A stretch of DNA of 60,000 bases from Nematostella vectensis (taxonomy: Eukaryota > Cnidaria > Anthozoa > Actiniaria > Edwardsiidae), in NCBI RefSeq assembly GCF_932526225.1, contig NC_064042.1:8117540-8177539 (forward strand). Reading direction: 5' to 3'. Of this stretch, positions 1 to 10,300 are shown in pieces (the first letter of the stretch is position 1; each line of letters starts with the position of its first letter). The translations under genes were made by a program, and so were the position numbers. The notes beneath the pieces are model-generated. The model made no database searches, was not told the origin of the DNA, and was given only the letters and a program-made list of their open reading frames with translations.

Positions 1-55
1 AAAACTATGTTTATTGACAGTTTGTGGTCATCTCCTTTGAATTTATGTCTCCCAC

Positions 56-280
56 ATGTACCAAAGGCCCATAAGTCAGTATTATAATTCGACTGAATGT
101 GTCCGGGCCGGAGAGCTATTGCAAAGCTTTTACCATGAAACTGCCTCTTTAATAAGAGATCAACTCATCGCCTATTTACGAGAAAAAGAAGCGGAAAGCG
201 TTTTTGCATTATTTGTTAGATTAGATCTCATATTATGTAAGCTTAAAATTTTAGGGCGCTGGTTATGTTTGAGCTCCTAG
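56..280 (+). other. unassigned coding-like segment at window edge
   Basis: An open stretch with a CAG acceptor-like site near 96 and a helix-like predicted peptide rich in E, L and R. It could be an exon of a gene lying mostly left of the window, or chance. No domain is recognised and no convincing donor is seen at its 3' end. Confidence 0.15.
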
Positions 281-308
281 AACCTCTAGACTGGTTTCGG
301 TACGTGGA

Positions 309-489
309 TTGTGTAGTTCCAGAAAATATCCATACACCCCCCTCCCCCTATTAAAGGGATTGGAAATTCCGGGGGGTTCAAACGCCCAGGAATTTAATTT
401 TTTCCAGGGGTTTGAAAATTCAAGAGGGTTGGGGGTCATACCTCCACCCCCTTCAATGGGGGGGGTATGGATATTATCTTGAAATACAC
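309..489. mobile_element. MITE, about 180 bp, imperfect terminal inverted repeats
   Basis: The left end (GTTCCAGAAAATATCCATAC) and the right end (GTATGGATATTATCTTGAAA) are imperfect reverse complements, followed inward by C-runs and G-runs. The interior has no coding capacity. This is the architecture of a non-autonomous DNA transposon. The target duplication is unclear. Confidence 0.55.
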
Positions 490-720
490 TTTGCTTTTAT
501 TGCTTTTATTCCCTGGGTTGACTGATTTGCGCGTGGTGAAACGTGGCGTGGTGAAACAGATCTTCCGTTTTAGCAAAAGAACGTCTTGTGTGCTATTACG
601 ATTGAAATAAGTTCAGGACCAATATTCAAAAATTAGATTAGATCATGTTTAATAACTTCAGAAGTGCATGTCCACCGAACATAATTTAGCCTATTCATAC
701 ATTTATACATTAACCTGTTA

Positions 721-1632
721 GGGAGTGTTTATTAAATACACCGACCGAGGGGGGGGGGGGGGAGATATTAGTGGGGGCTCCGAAAATTTTTAGCCACCAA
801 AAGGGGGGCACCGAAAAAAAACGGTCCTCTAAAGTGGCGGCTCTGAATGTTTTAGGAGCCATACTTTTCAGCTTTAATATTTTACTGATGTGATCTAGTT
901 TGTAGCACAAATACATATTAAATATTAAGCCTAATGACAAATGTATTTAATACTGCTTTATACTGCCTTAATAAATATAATAATATATACTCTAAACTGT
1001 CTTTATAAACCATAATATAGATACTTCCAGTAAATAACAGTTGGATTTACAGATACAGTTTATGATCAGAATAACATGAACAAATTAAAATAATCTTCTA
1101 AACAGTGGTGGAGCATGCAAATCCCCAAAACGATATGCATACAATTTTTTTACGTTGGACATTATCCCTTTTTTACAGAAAAATATTCTTAACAAAAACA
1201 AATATATACAAATGTATATTCCTTCACAGGCGTCCTTAGGGGGGGACCATTTGACTTTTGAGGGGGGGGGGGGATTTGAAAAGCAAACAACTGATTGAAA
1301 AAATCCCTGCACTATTTAACATGATTTCACGTGCAAAAAATAAGAAGTATACCTTAAAGAATTACCGCCTTTTCATCATGAGAGGAAAAAACCCTGCTGA
1401 CTTGAATTCAACCCCCCACCCCTTGGGCAGCCTTTTTTTTTTTTTTTTTCATCTCTGATCATTCCAAAATCGCTACGAAGGTAAAAAGCTAGATTAGTCT
1501 CTTTGTTAGACTCTGAAATATTGATGAACTTGACTGGATCATCAACTCTGAGAAGAAGAAAAGCGTATTTTTAAGAGACTTAAGAAGAAATCTTCCCCCC
1601 CCCCCCCCTCGGTGTATTTAGTGAACACTCCC
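721..1632. mobile_element. about 910-bp segment bounded by inverted termini
   Basis: GGGAGTGTTTATTAAATACA at the left and its near reverse complement around 1609-1632 (TGTATTTAGTGAACACTCCC) bracket AT-rich sequence with internal homopolymer G/C runs. No transposase reading frame is seen inside. It is probably a non-autonomous DNA transposon, or two solo ends of one family in opposite orientation. Confidence 0.4.
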
Positions 1633-1921
1633 ATACCGAGTCACGCACCGAGTTTCGCTTGTATAAGCAGCACCTTTGTGGTGGCTGGTGGCGAGTCGAA
1701 TGTAAACCTTCCAATGTTGTATTATATGAAAACAGATGTTTTACTGTTTCAGCCGAACAGCGTAAGAGTTCTGAAGTCTCCTCTGAAAGGTTAGTGGTTA
1801 TTGTGACTCCCTTTCTGTCCTTGTCCCCCATGCTAAGCCAACAAACACCCTCGGAAAGTGAAAATAAAATAAAACCTTTATTTAAAAAGCGCTGAAACTA
1901 TATGAATATATTAAGACTACT

Positions 1922-2243
1922 TTATACATTGTAGGCTCGGCGGTACAAATGTGTCTTTATAGCCTGTTTAAATGGAGTTAGTCCTCTTATTTCTCTATTG
2001 CTTCCTAAGTTCTGGACCGGCATGAGCAAACGCCCTGTCCCCTAGAGTCTTGCATTTTGTTTTCGTAACTACCAGGAGATTTGCTGTATTAGATCTAAGA
2101 TTATAGGACGAACGGCTGCAGTTGGAATGGGTCTTCAGATAGGAGGGAGAGTTACCATTAATGCTGTGGTAAACAAAGAGTAGAATTTTGTAGCGTATTA
2201 TAAATGCCAGTGAGTAGAACGTCCGTTCAATGGTGGACACCAA
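1922..2243 (-). pseudogene. 3' fragment of a non-LTR retrotransposon reverse transcriptase
   Basis: The minus-strand translation ends with the pattern common to C-termini of CR1/Rex-type LINE reverse transcriptases: a segment like PSYL, then YNLRS, then KTLGDRAFAHAGPELRK. In a second frame it is followed by RGLTPFKQAIKTHLYRRAYN and a stop. The switch needs one frameshift or an internal stop, so the copy is dead, and everything upstream in the element is missing. Family assignment is by remembered pattern only. Confidence 0.6.
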
Positions 2244-2647
2244 AGAAGATTAATGTATTGTTTACAGAGAACATCTTTGTCAGATATAGGAATAACTTCA
2301 GAATATCCTACCACATGTTCTACAAAATAACTTCACACCTAAAAAACAAGACATTGACAAAACGAAACAAAATTGTGTGGTATTTCATAAATTTTGCCAG
2401 CTATACTTTTATAACATTAGAATCCTGTCAACTAGAAGTCTGAAGGGAAACAAACGACAATTCTAGTCAGCGAGAGTTTGAATTAAAGGTCAATTAATGG
2501 CGCTCTTTCAAGAAAAAAAGACATTTAATAGCAAAAGGGGGTGCTAGGGGGTTCCCTAGTAGGGCTGTCTGCTGCTTACGAGTGCCCGTTAGGGTTGACA
2601 TGTCTTTAGCGCAGATTTATATTTTAGTTGTGTTCCTTTATATCCAG

Positions 2648-2780
2648 CCTAAAGCCCCCTTTGTCGACACCGTCATGTTCCATTCGAGACCGAGAACCAG
2701 CCCCTTTACCGGTCCCAACCATGGCACCAACACCCGTACCTAGGCCGAGCGACACTAAACCACCACCCCTCCCAGCCAAG
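2648..2780 (+). CDS. proline-rich exon of a SAM-domain gene
   Basis: The exon runs from a TATATCCAG acceptor to an AAG/GTAGGA donor and ends in phase 0. It encodes a proline-rich linker finishing in PRPSDTKPPPLPAK, a typical SH3-ligand-type sequence. The next exon (3180) begins in phase 0, so the two join cleanly. The 5' part of the gene was not identified. Confidence 0.5.
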
Positions 2781-3179
2781 GTAGGATTTTCCCCATATCT
2801 AGCGAATCTGCAGGCACCCCTACCATCGCTTACTGGAGACAGAAATATTACTCTCAAAGTAGCAAGGCTTGTAGGAACCTTTGTATTTATTTAGTGTCGC
2901 CATGTAAAGAACATGCGCTTGATCAAGGGAACACTACTGCACTTCATATTTTTATTCATGGGTTGCTATTTTTTCTCTATATTGGAAGCTTCACCTTACA
3001 ACGTTCAAAGCCAGGTAGTGTTGAAAATTAACTCGATTTAAAGATATTCCTGTATAACGATGCAATTTCGGTTCCTTGCTATCGTCATATCAAGTATCCA
3101 ATGTATTTTTTATTTACGGAGTATCATGCTAAAGAATCTCGAAGACTTTTTTTATTTATTCTGGACTTCATCTTTACAG

Positions 3180-3489
3180 CGCTTCAAGCCAAAGAGCGTT
3201 GAAGAACTTCTCAAGCGAATCGGCTACCACCACTACCTTGACGTCTTGCAGGATAACGGTTATGACCAGATCAGCTTCCTGAAGGAGATTACTGACGAGG
3301 ACTTGATCAACACGAGAATTCCTGCTCATGAACATTCAAAGGTAGAGCGAGCAAAAGCAAACTTCTATCTCCCATTCCTTGGAGATAGACCCCCCTGCAC
3401 ACCTTACAGGTTTTTCTCTCCACCCCTTCGATCTCCTTCCACCCCTTGGTGGTCGACCCCCTCCACCCTTTGGAGTTCGACTCCTCTCT
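3180..3489 (+). CDS. SAM-domain exon (SASH/SHIP2/Caskin-like type, subfamily uncertain)
   Basis: An acceptor CTTTACAG precedes a phase-0 exon encoding a SAM domain: KSVEELLKRIGYHHYLDVL, then DNGYDQISFLKEITDEDLI, then a closing helix around HEHSKVERAKANF. SAM domains mediate homo- or heterotypic protein interactions, usually in cytoplasmic adaptors. The preceding proline-rich exon fits an adaptor. The 3' boundary is uncertain: the frame runs into a degenerate tandem repeat and stops at 3487-3489, but GTAGAG at 3342 or a donor in the repeat could end the exon. No later exon was found in the window. What is seen is a SAM domain; the gene family is inference. Confidence 0.6.
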
Positions 3490-3750
3490 AGTCCTTGGAG
3501 TTTGGTTCCCCTCAACCTCTTGGAGGTTGACTCCCCTTTAATCCTTGGAGGTAGACCCCCTCCACCCCTTAGTGTTAACTCCCCTCCAGTCCTTGGAGTT
3601 CGGCTCCCCTCCACCTCTTGGAGGTCGACTTCCCTCAAATCCATGGATGTCGACCCCCCTTCACCCCATGGAGTTCGACTACCCTCCAATCCTTGGAGGT
3701 TGACCCCCTTGAAGGTCGACCCTCTTCGCCCCTTGAGTGTCGATCAACTT
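3374..3750 (+). repeat. degenerate 24-25-bp tandem repeat at the end of the SAM exon
   Basis: About 14 diverged copies of a unit like CCTTGGAGGTCGACCCCC followed by TCCACC. The first recognisable copy overlaps the reading frame of the SAM exon. Several copies carry GGAG/GTAGAC or GGAG/GTCGAC, which resemble splice donors; the first copy has GGAGATAGAC instead. Confidence 0.7.
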
Positions 3751-5829
3751 CTAGAGTAGTTCCTCAATCTGATAATTCAACTCCATACAATTTCGGCTGT
3801 CAAAGCAGTTCTTGACATTTTAACAACAAGGCTTTGCAAGTTGAGAAAGAGGGCAATGTGCTGGACCTAAACTCTGCGATAACCTACCACTTTGAAAATG
3901 ATACGCTCATTTTCATTTCATGTTTTGCCTTCTCTTTTAGTTTGTTTCTGCAATTCTGACGTTTGTTCAAGGGATGCCGGATTGATAAAATTGTACAGAG
4001 AAATGTCAAGATGATGCGAACAAGGTGTGTTTTAAAGAGGATCCTCAAAAGATGTTTTCTTTGCATTATCAAAGGCAATTAACGACTTAATTAGCGAAAC
4101 CCGCTCAGAATTTTAGAAAAGTAGAGTAGCTCATACTAGAATGCGAAAAAGGAGTTTGAATTTCTTCCTGAACCGGTTACCCGTGTCGCTCGTGTTCATC
4201 ATATAGTGCCATCCCCAACTGTAAAAAGAAAAAAATAATCTCGAATCTTTCAAAGGAGTCGGGGTTTTTTACCCTTGGTTGAGCTCTTAAAAATAATCTT
4301 TTTCACTCATTAGGTTTGAGATCACATTTGAGGTTACAGGTTATTATACAGCCACGTATCATAGGCATTCTATAATTCGACCAATCACTAACTGCAACAA
4401 AATGTTACTCCCGGGAAATACTTTTGGATAACACCCTGCTAGCCAGCCGAGTGTTGTCTTCTAGGAACGATAGTTTGTACCTGAATTCAACAAGTATATA
4501 AAAAAGTATAGTCAATTATTATTATAAAGAGGAGAAGACACAGCCATATTTTTATATCCAGCAATTACATGCATGAAAGTTTGTAGTATTTATGGTTCTG
4601 TATTCAAAGTTCCAAAGTTCTTCACGTTTTTGTGGAAATAGATGTAACAAATTAGTGCAATAAGTGTCGTTTTACACAAAACTGGTATGAAATCCACTAT
4701 ATTTTTCTACTATTATTTTTATGAATCTGTGATATACCAAAATAAAAAAATATTTTTCAAGGAAATTTGCGAAATATACAATATATTTTTATAAGAATCT
4801 GGGAGAAAGATTATCTTCACTTTCAATGGAAAATTCAACAATTAACTTGGTCTTTAACTTTTGTTTCTAGAATTGGTATAAAAGTACACGTGTTCTCAAT
4901 AATAGCATATACTTGTAACAAAATTGTATAAAAACTTTAATAAATACATTAAAAGTGACGAAAAGTGTTTTAGCGGAGCTTTGACGCGAGCGCTGCGTGA
5001 GCAGAGAAACATACCTGGAAAAATGTGAAATGGTGTCCCTTTGTCGACAACGAAACTTGATACAATACCATGTAGGCGTAAGCGAGCTGGTCACGTGATG
5101 TGTGACGTCATCGATCGCGTCATCAAAAGTATTCATATCCCGTGATAAAAAAAAAATCGTCGGACAGACATGTCGGAGCAGCCTTGCAAACATGCACTGC
5201 GAAAGGATACTAAAAAGCAAAATAAGAAGATGACATGTATGTGTCAAGGAGTGCAACGACGTGTGCGACGAAGTCATCAAAATTTATGTCTCATGAAAGA
5301 AACATTGTCTCAGACAACTAACTTTTTATCCCTAGCTAAAAACCTCCATTTCAAACACGGTAGTGAAATAAGCCTTTATCACGCATAGATTTGAATTGCA
5401 TACAAGTTTAATCAAATTAAGTGCATCGGTATTTCAAAATTGCATAATTTAAAAATGGTTTCTCGCAAAGTTAAAAATTTGGGAAACCGGGCATTTTTAA
5501 ACATGGATGTCCGTCCAGCATCGTTTTTTTTTCTCTATAGATTTCTTGGTAAAAAAAGAGGAAATAAATATCAAATTGTTTGAGAAAGAGCGGTGCCGGA
5601 TGAAATTAACCCCGGTTGGGGCTCTGAATTAAAATGTAAAACCTTTTCGTATAAATCAAAAAGCAATTTCTAACCAGAACGAATAATTTACTCAAATACA
5701 AATACCACAAATAATAAGAATAACCTAATAATAACCTTTAATATGGTAGCAGTGGGAAATAAACCACATCACTATACCAAAATCAAGATCACTATTTACA
5801 TCAGTGAACAACAAATGTTAAAATTGACT

Positions 5830-5925
5830 GTGCAAATAAGCCAGTAAATTGTCAGCCTTGTGAGTTCAAATTATCCTATATATGTTTAGAAAAAGCAAGC
5901 GATTCTAAATTGAGCTTCTCGTTAC
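5830..5925 (-). repeat. dispersed repeat copy (CTCAATTTAGA family)
   Basis: Contains the core CCAGTAAATTGTCAGCC and later AGCAAGCGATTCTAAATTGA. Related copies lie at 6525-6590 and 6715-6800 in inverse orientation, and at about 56840-56960 and 57085-57300 in the same orientation. The element type is unknown. Confidence 0.55.
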
Positions 5926-6524
5926 TTGGCGATTCGGTTGTTAGGCGCGTAGGCGATCATCCGGGAAATTCACACTTCCAGGCGGGAAAATAAATTGGCG
6001 GGAAAACTATTTACGCGCGCGCGACTTTTTTAGCTTCGAAAACAAACGCCCGAGACTGGCGAGAAAAACGTAATAACAGCAATTTCCCAATATATTGAAA
6101 ATTAAAGAAATTATTAAAAAAATATATATAATTGTGCGAAAATTTTATTATTTGGAAGAATCGAAAAGGCATACGTAACTTTTAGGCACCCTCCCGGATA
6201 ATGCCATTAAGCTTCATTTATCATTGCAGATGCTTTAACAGCTAAGATTATATAATTTTTCTGTTGTAACGTCATATCGCCTGATGACGTCATCAAAATT
6301 TGGAGATTCATAAACAATGATGCCATGGCTAAATTCATTCCATTTCACCAATGTTTGGCAGATTTATACAGTCTTGAAGTTTGCCTAGCAACGGCCGACA
6401 GATAAATGTCCAACACCATCACTATTTTAATGACCCTTGCATTTTATCTGCTACAATTCTACAACAACAGTCGGAAAAGGTTTATAGTGTTTACAAGCAA
6501 GAAAAAACAAAAAGCAACAAAAAG

Positions 6525-6800
6525 CTCAATTTAGATTGGCTTGCCCTTTCTAAACAAATATAGAATACTTTAAACTCGCAAGGTTGAAAATTCACCGTAA
6601 TATTTTAGCAAATCGAGAGCTGTCGCCATTTAGCAGCATATTGTCGAAAATGGCCACTAAAATTACGTATTTATAGTGTAAAGAGACAACAGAAAACATT
6701 CAACATAGACAACAAAGCTCAACTCAGATTGCCTGCCCTTTCTCAACAAATATAGAATACTTTGAACTCACTAGATCGACAATTTGCTGGGTTATATTTG
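6525..6800 (+). repeat. two dispersed repeat copies in tandem
   Basis: Copies at 6525-6590 and 6715-6800 share CAACAAATATAGAATACTTT preceded by GCCCTTTCT. They are reverse-oriented relatives of the copies at 5830-5925 and in the 57-kb region. Confidence 0.55.
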
Positions 6801-6987
6801 AATAAGTTAGGAACTTTTGGGCATTTAGTCCATCAAGGACCTTTCCCGACTGTCGGGCATATAGCCACTGCGTTTTCTTTTAGTGGCAAACTCGAGCCAA
6901 ATAAACACAGAAATTGCTGCGGCTGTCGCCTTAGAGAGCGATGGATTATTTATAGCGGATATGTACATGCTAATATATAATAATGGC

Positions 6988-7395
6988 TTAAACAAATGTG
7001 TACTGAGCACGGAAACCCTTTCGTTGGACTGTGCTGTCTGACTGGAAGTTGATCCATATTTCGTCTTCTTTGGGTTCCATTGCAGGGGGTCTTGCATTAC
7101 CACAGAACCGGCCAACAGGCCGCAGCTTATCGGAGATTTGATATTTTGCGCGGATATCTACGTAATCATATTGGCAATGTGCTTCGCTCTCGAGCTCAAA
7201 GGTCTCAAATGTCAGCTTCACGTGCTTTCCTTTCGGGCTGAGGATTTGCCACAGGCATCCCACGCGGCTCGGATAAGAAGACGGGTAGTTGGGGGACTGA
7301 ATGATGCCTTTGGGCCCATACAGGATACCGCCACAGAGGTCTTCTCTCTTGGGCCTCATGTGGTATCGAAACGTGAACCCCTCGGGATAAGGCGC
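6988..7395 (-). CDS. exon 13: end of CUB 3, CUB domain 4 and stop codon
   Basis: The terminal exon begins after GTCCTAG, finishes CUB 3, then gives [38 protein letters not shown] and [19 protein letters not shown] with TAA at 6990-6988. This is a textbook CUB and the best conserved of the four. The protein ends right after it, as in tolloids that finish with CUB-CUB. Confidence 0.88.
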   Translation of the reverse strand, partial: APYPEGFTFRYHMRPKREDLCGGILYGPKGIIQSPNYPSSYPSRVGCLWQILSPKGKHVKLTFETFELESEAHCQYDYVDIRAKYQISDKLRPVGRFCGNARPPAMEPKEDEIWINFQSDSTVQRKGFRAQYTFV

Positions 7396-10300
7396 CTAGG
7401 ACAAGTTAGATGTAAACGTCTGTTCAGTCGTAAGCTTATAGGCAAGTTCAAACGAATAATATCAATCAATGGCGGTCGTTTTTCAAAATGGTCTAAAGAG
7501 CATGGGATTATCGTGCGGGAAACATGTGATGTTCTAAAACGTTAGGGTCTGTGCCAATTCTACAAGATGGCAGCCAGCCATGACTTGCCATTGGCTACCA
7601 TGGACTGCGATAACTTGCAGTAGGGGTCTTGAGCTAAGAGATCACGTTACCTTTTTGGATGACAAATTAAAAGCAAAATAATAACAGAAATGACTGCGCC
7701 CGTCACACCAGAGAACGACGAATGTTTAAAATCATTAGATGAAACTAAACCCTTTCTGAAAAAAAAAAACCCGGCCTTTTTCGTAAGCGCTAAAATACGT
7801 TACTTTTTGTTGCTGTTATTTTGCCGCTAAAAGCCTGAAAGCGCGGTAGTTTGCCACCCGAACAGTCACGTGATCTCTTAGCGCAAGTCCCCTATTGACT
7901 GCCATGGACTGCCATGACTTGCCTGACTACCATGACTTGCCATTGACTACCATGGACTGCCATGACTTGCCATTGACTACCATGGACTGCCATGACTTGC
8001 CATTGACTACCATGGACTGCCATGACTTGCCATTGACTACCATGGACTGCCATGACTTGCCATTGACTACCATGGACTGCCATGACTTGCCATTGACTAC
8101 CATGGACTGCCATGACTTGCCATTGACTACCATGGACTGCCATGACTTGCCATTGACTACCATGACTTGCCATTGACTACCATGGACTGCTATATTACTC
8201 AATGGCAGTCATTGACTACCATGGACTGCCATGACTTGCCATTGACTGCCATGGACTGCCATGACTTGCCATTGACTGCCATGTACTGTCATGACTTGCC
8301 AGTGACTACCATGACTTGCCATTGACTACCATGGACTGCCATGACTTGCCATTGACTACCATGGACTGCCATGACTTGCCTGACTACCATGGACTGCCAT
8401 GACTTGCCATTGACTACACCATGGACTGCCATGACTTGCCATTGACTACCATGGACTGCCATGACTAGCCATTGACTGCCATGACTTGCCATTGACTGCC
8501 ATGGGCTGCCATGACTTGCCATTGACTACCATGGACTGCCATGACTTGCCTGACTACCATGGACTGCCATGACTTGCCATTGACTACCATGGGCTGCCAT
8601 GACTTGCCATTGACTACCATGGGCTGCCATGACTTGCCATTGACTACCATGGACTGCCATGACTTGCCATTGACTACCATGGACTGCCATGACTTGCCAT
8701 GGACTACCATGGACTGCCATGACTTGCCATGGACTACCATGGACTGCCATGACTTGCCATTGACTACCATGGACTGCCATGACTTGCCATTGACTACCAT
8801 GGACTGCCATCACTTGCCATTGACTACCATGGACTGCAATGACTTGCCTGACTACCATGTACTGATATGACTTGCCATTGACTACCATAGACTGCCATGA
8901 CTATCCATTGACTACAATGGACTGCCATGACTATCCATCGACTACCATGGACTGCCATGACTTGCCATTGACTACCATGGACTGCAATGACTTGCCTGAC
9001 TACCATGTACTGATACGACTTGCCATTGACTACCATAGACTGCCATGACTTGCCATTGACTACCATGGACTGCCATGACTTGCCTGACTACCATATACTG
9101 CCATGACTTGCCATTGACTACCATGGACTGCCATGACTTGCCATTGTCTACCATGGACTGCTATGACTTGCCATTGACTACCATAGACTGCCATGACTTG
9201 CCATTGACTACCATGGACTGCTATGACTTGCCTAGCTCGTCCAAACAATCGAAGCTCTCACGTTGAAAGTTCCTTTCAAATTCAAATGTAGCGCGCTAAA
9301 CTCCCGCTACTTTTTTACACGCTAGCATTCTACTCTAATCACGAGAATGTCTGTGAATACGATCTTCAGAGCGAAGCTTGACATGGAACTAGAACTATTT
9401 TCAGAGCTCGTTGAACCCCCTGTCAAGCCTGCCTTCTCTACAGGCGAAGATTTTTCTTCTCTAGAATTATGGTCCCTCTATTGGCGCACTGAATAGGTGT
9501 ATAGTGTACCTGCGATTCGATTCAGCCACATACCTGGACAGAGTAATGCACCCTGATCTCATGAGCCTTGAAGTGAAGCAGACCCAGTCCCTCAATATCC
9601 TCACGGCCACAAAACTGCAGCGACTCTTTAATGACACCCTCGTCCCAGGCCACGCGCAGGTAATTACGACAGTCTTGATCACGTGACCAGGACAGGGACA
9701 TGTACGCCCCGATGGTATACAGCTCGCGTACCCGGATGACCCACTCGCACTCCACCAAGCCTCGGTACCATGTCGGGATCGCGGGGGACTTGAATCTACC
9801 CACGGGTGATGTTAGAGTCCCGGTGCACATTGGGATAGCTGTAAACCAGGAACGTGCTTACGTTAAAGAAGGTTTGTGTATTTTTTAATGAAAATAGAAA
9901 CTGCGCTTTTTGTGCTATGAATCTTCTTTTCTACTATGAAATTAAACCTAAGTAACCCATACATTTTTACATTGATAGAATTTTAGCGCTCATATGTTAA
10001 AGAACATTGAAGGTAAAAACACGGTTAAAAAATTACATTTGATTTTACATGATTTATTTATTATTACAAAAAAATATTTTTCACACTAAAATTTTATTTG
10101 TCGACGATAAACAGCCCGCGTCTCTTATTGTTGTCGTTCAAGTTGTTGGCATAGTTTATTTAAAAAAAAACAATTGTTGACATACTTTAAAATCATATAC
10201 CTACAGAAAATGTATGTCCTAGAAAAAAAAACTTACCAAGAATACAACTCTTTATATTGGTGTCAAAAAAGTAGCCGTATTTGACTCGCATCGGTAACTT

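Larger units (their letters stand above)
3750..6987. other. gene-poor stretch
   Basis: No convincing exon is seen. It holds AT-rich sequence, a cluster of CACGTG and TGACGTCA motifs at about 5093-5125, a pair of GGCGGGAAAA (E2F-like) motifs at 5981-6006, TGATGACGTCATCA at about 6279-6293, and the dispersed repeat copies listed separately. Short open frames here look random. Confidence 0.4.

Noticed and set aside
4867-5388. Overlapping frames of 137 (minus) and 72 (plus) codons
   Set aside because: No domain, no splice context and biased composition; treated as chance.
7892-9266. Frames with [10 protein letters not shown] or [10 protein letters not shown] repeats on both strands
   Set aside because: Pure products of the 30-bp minisatellite.
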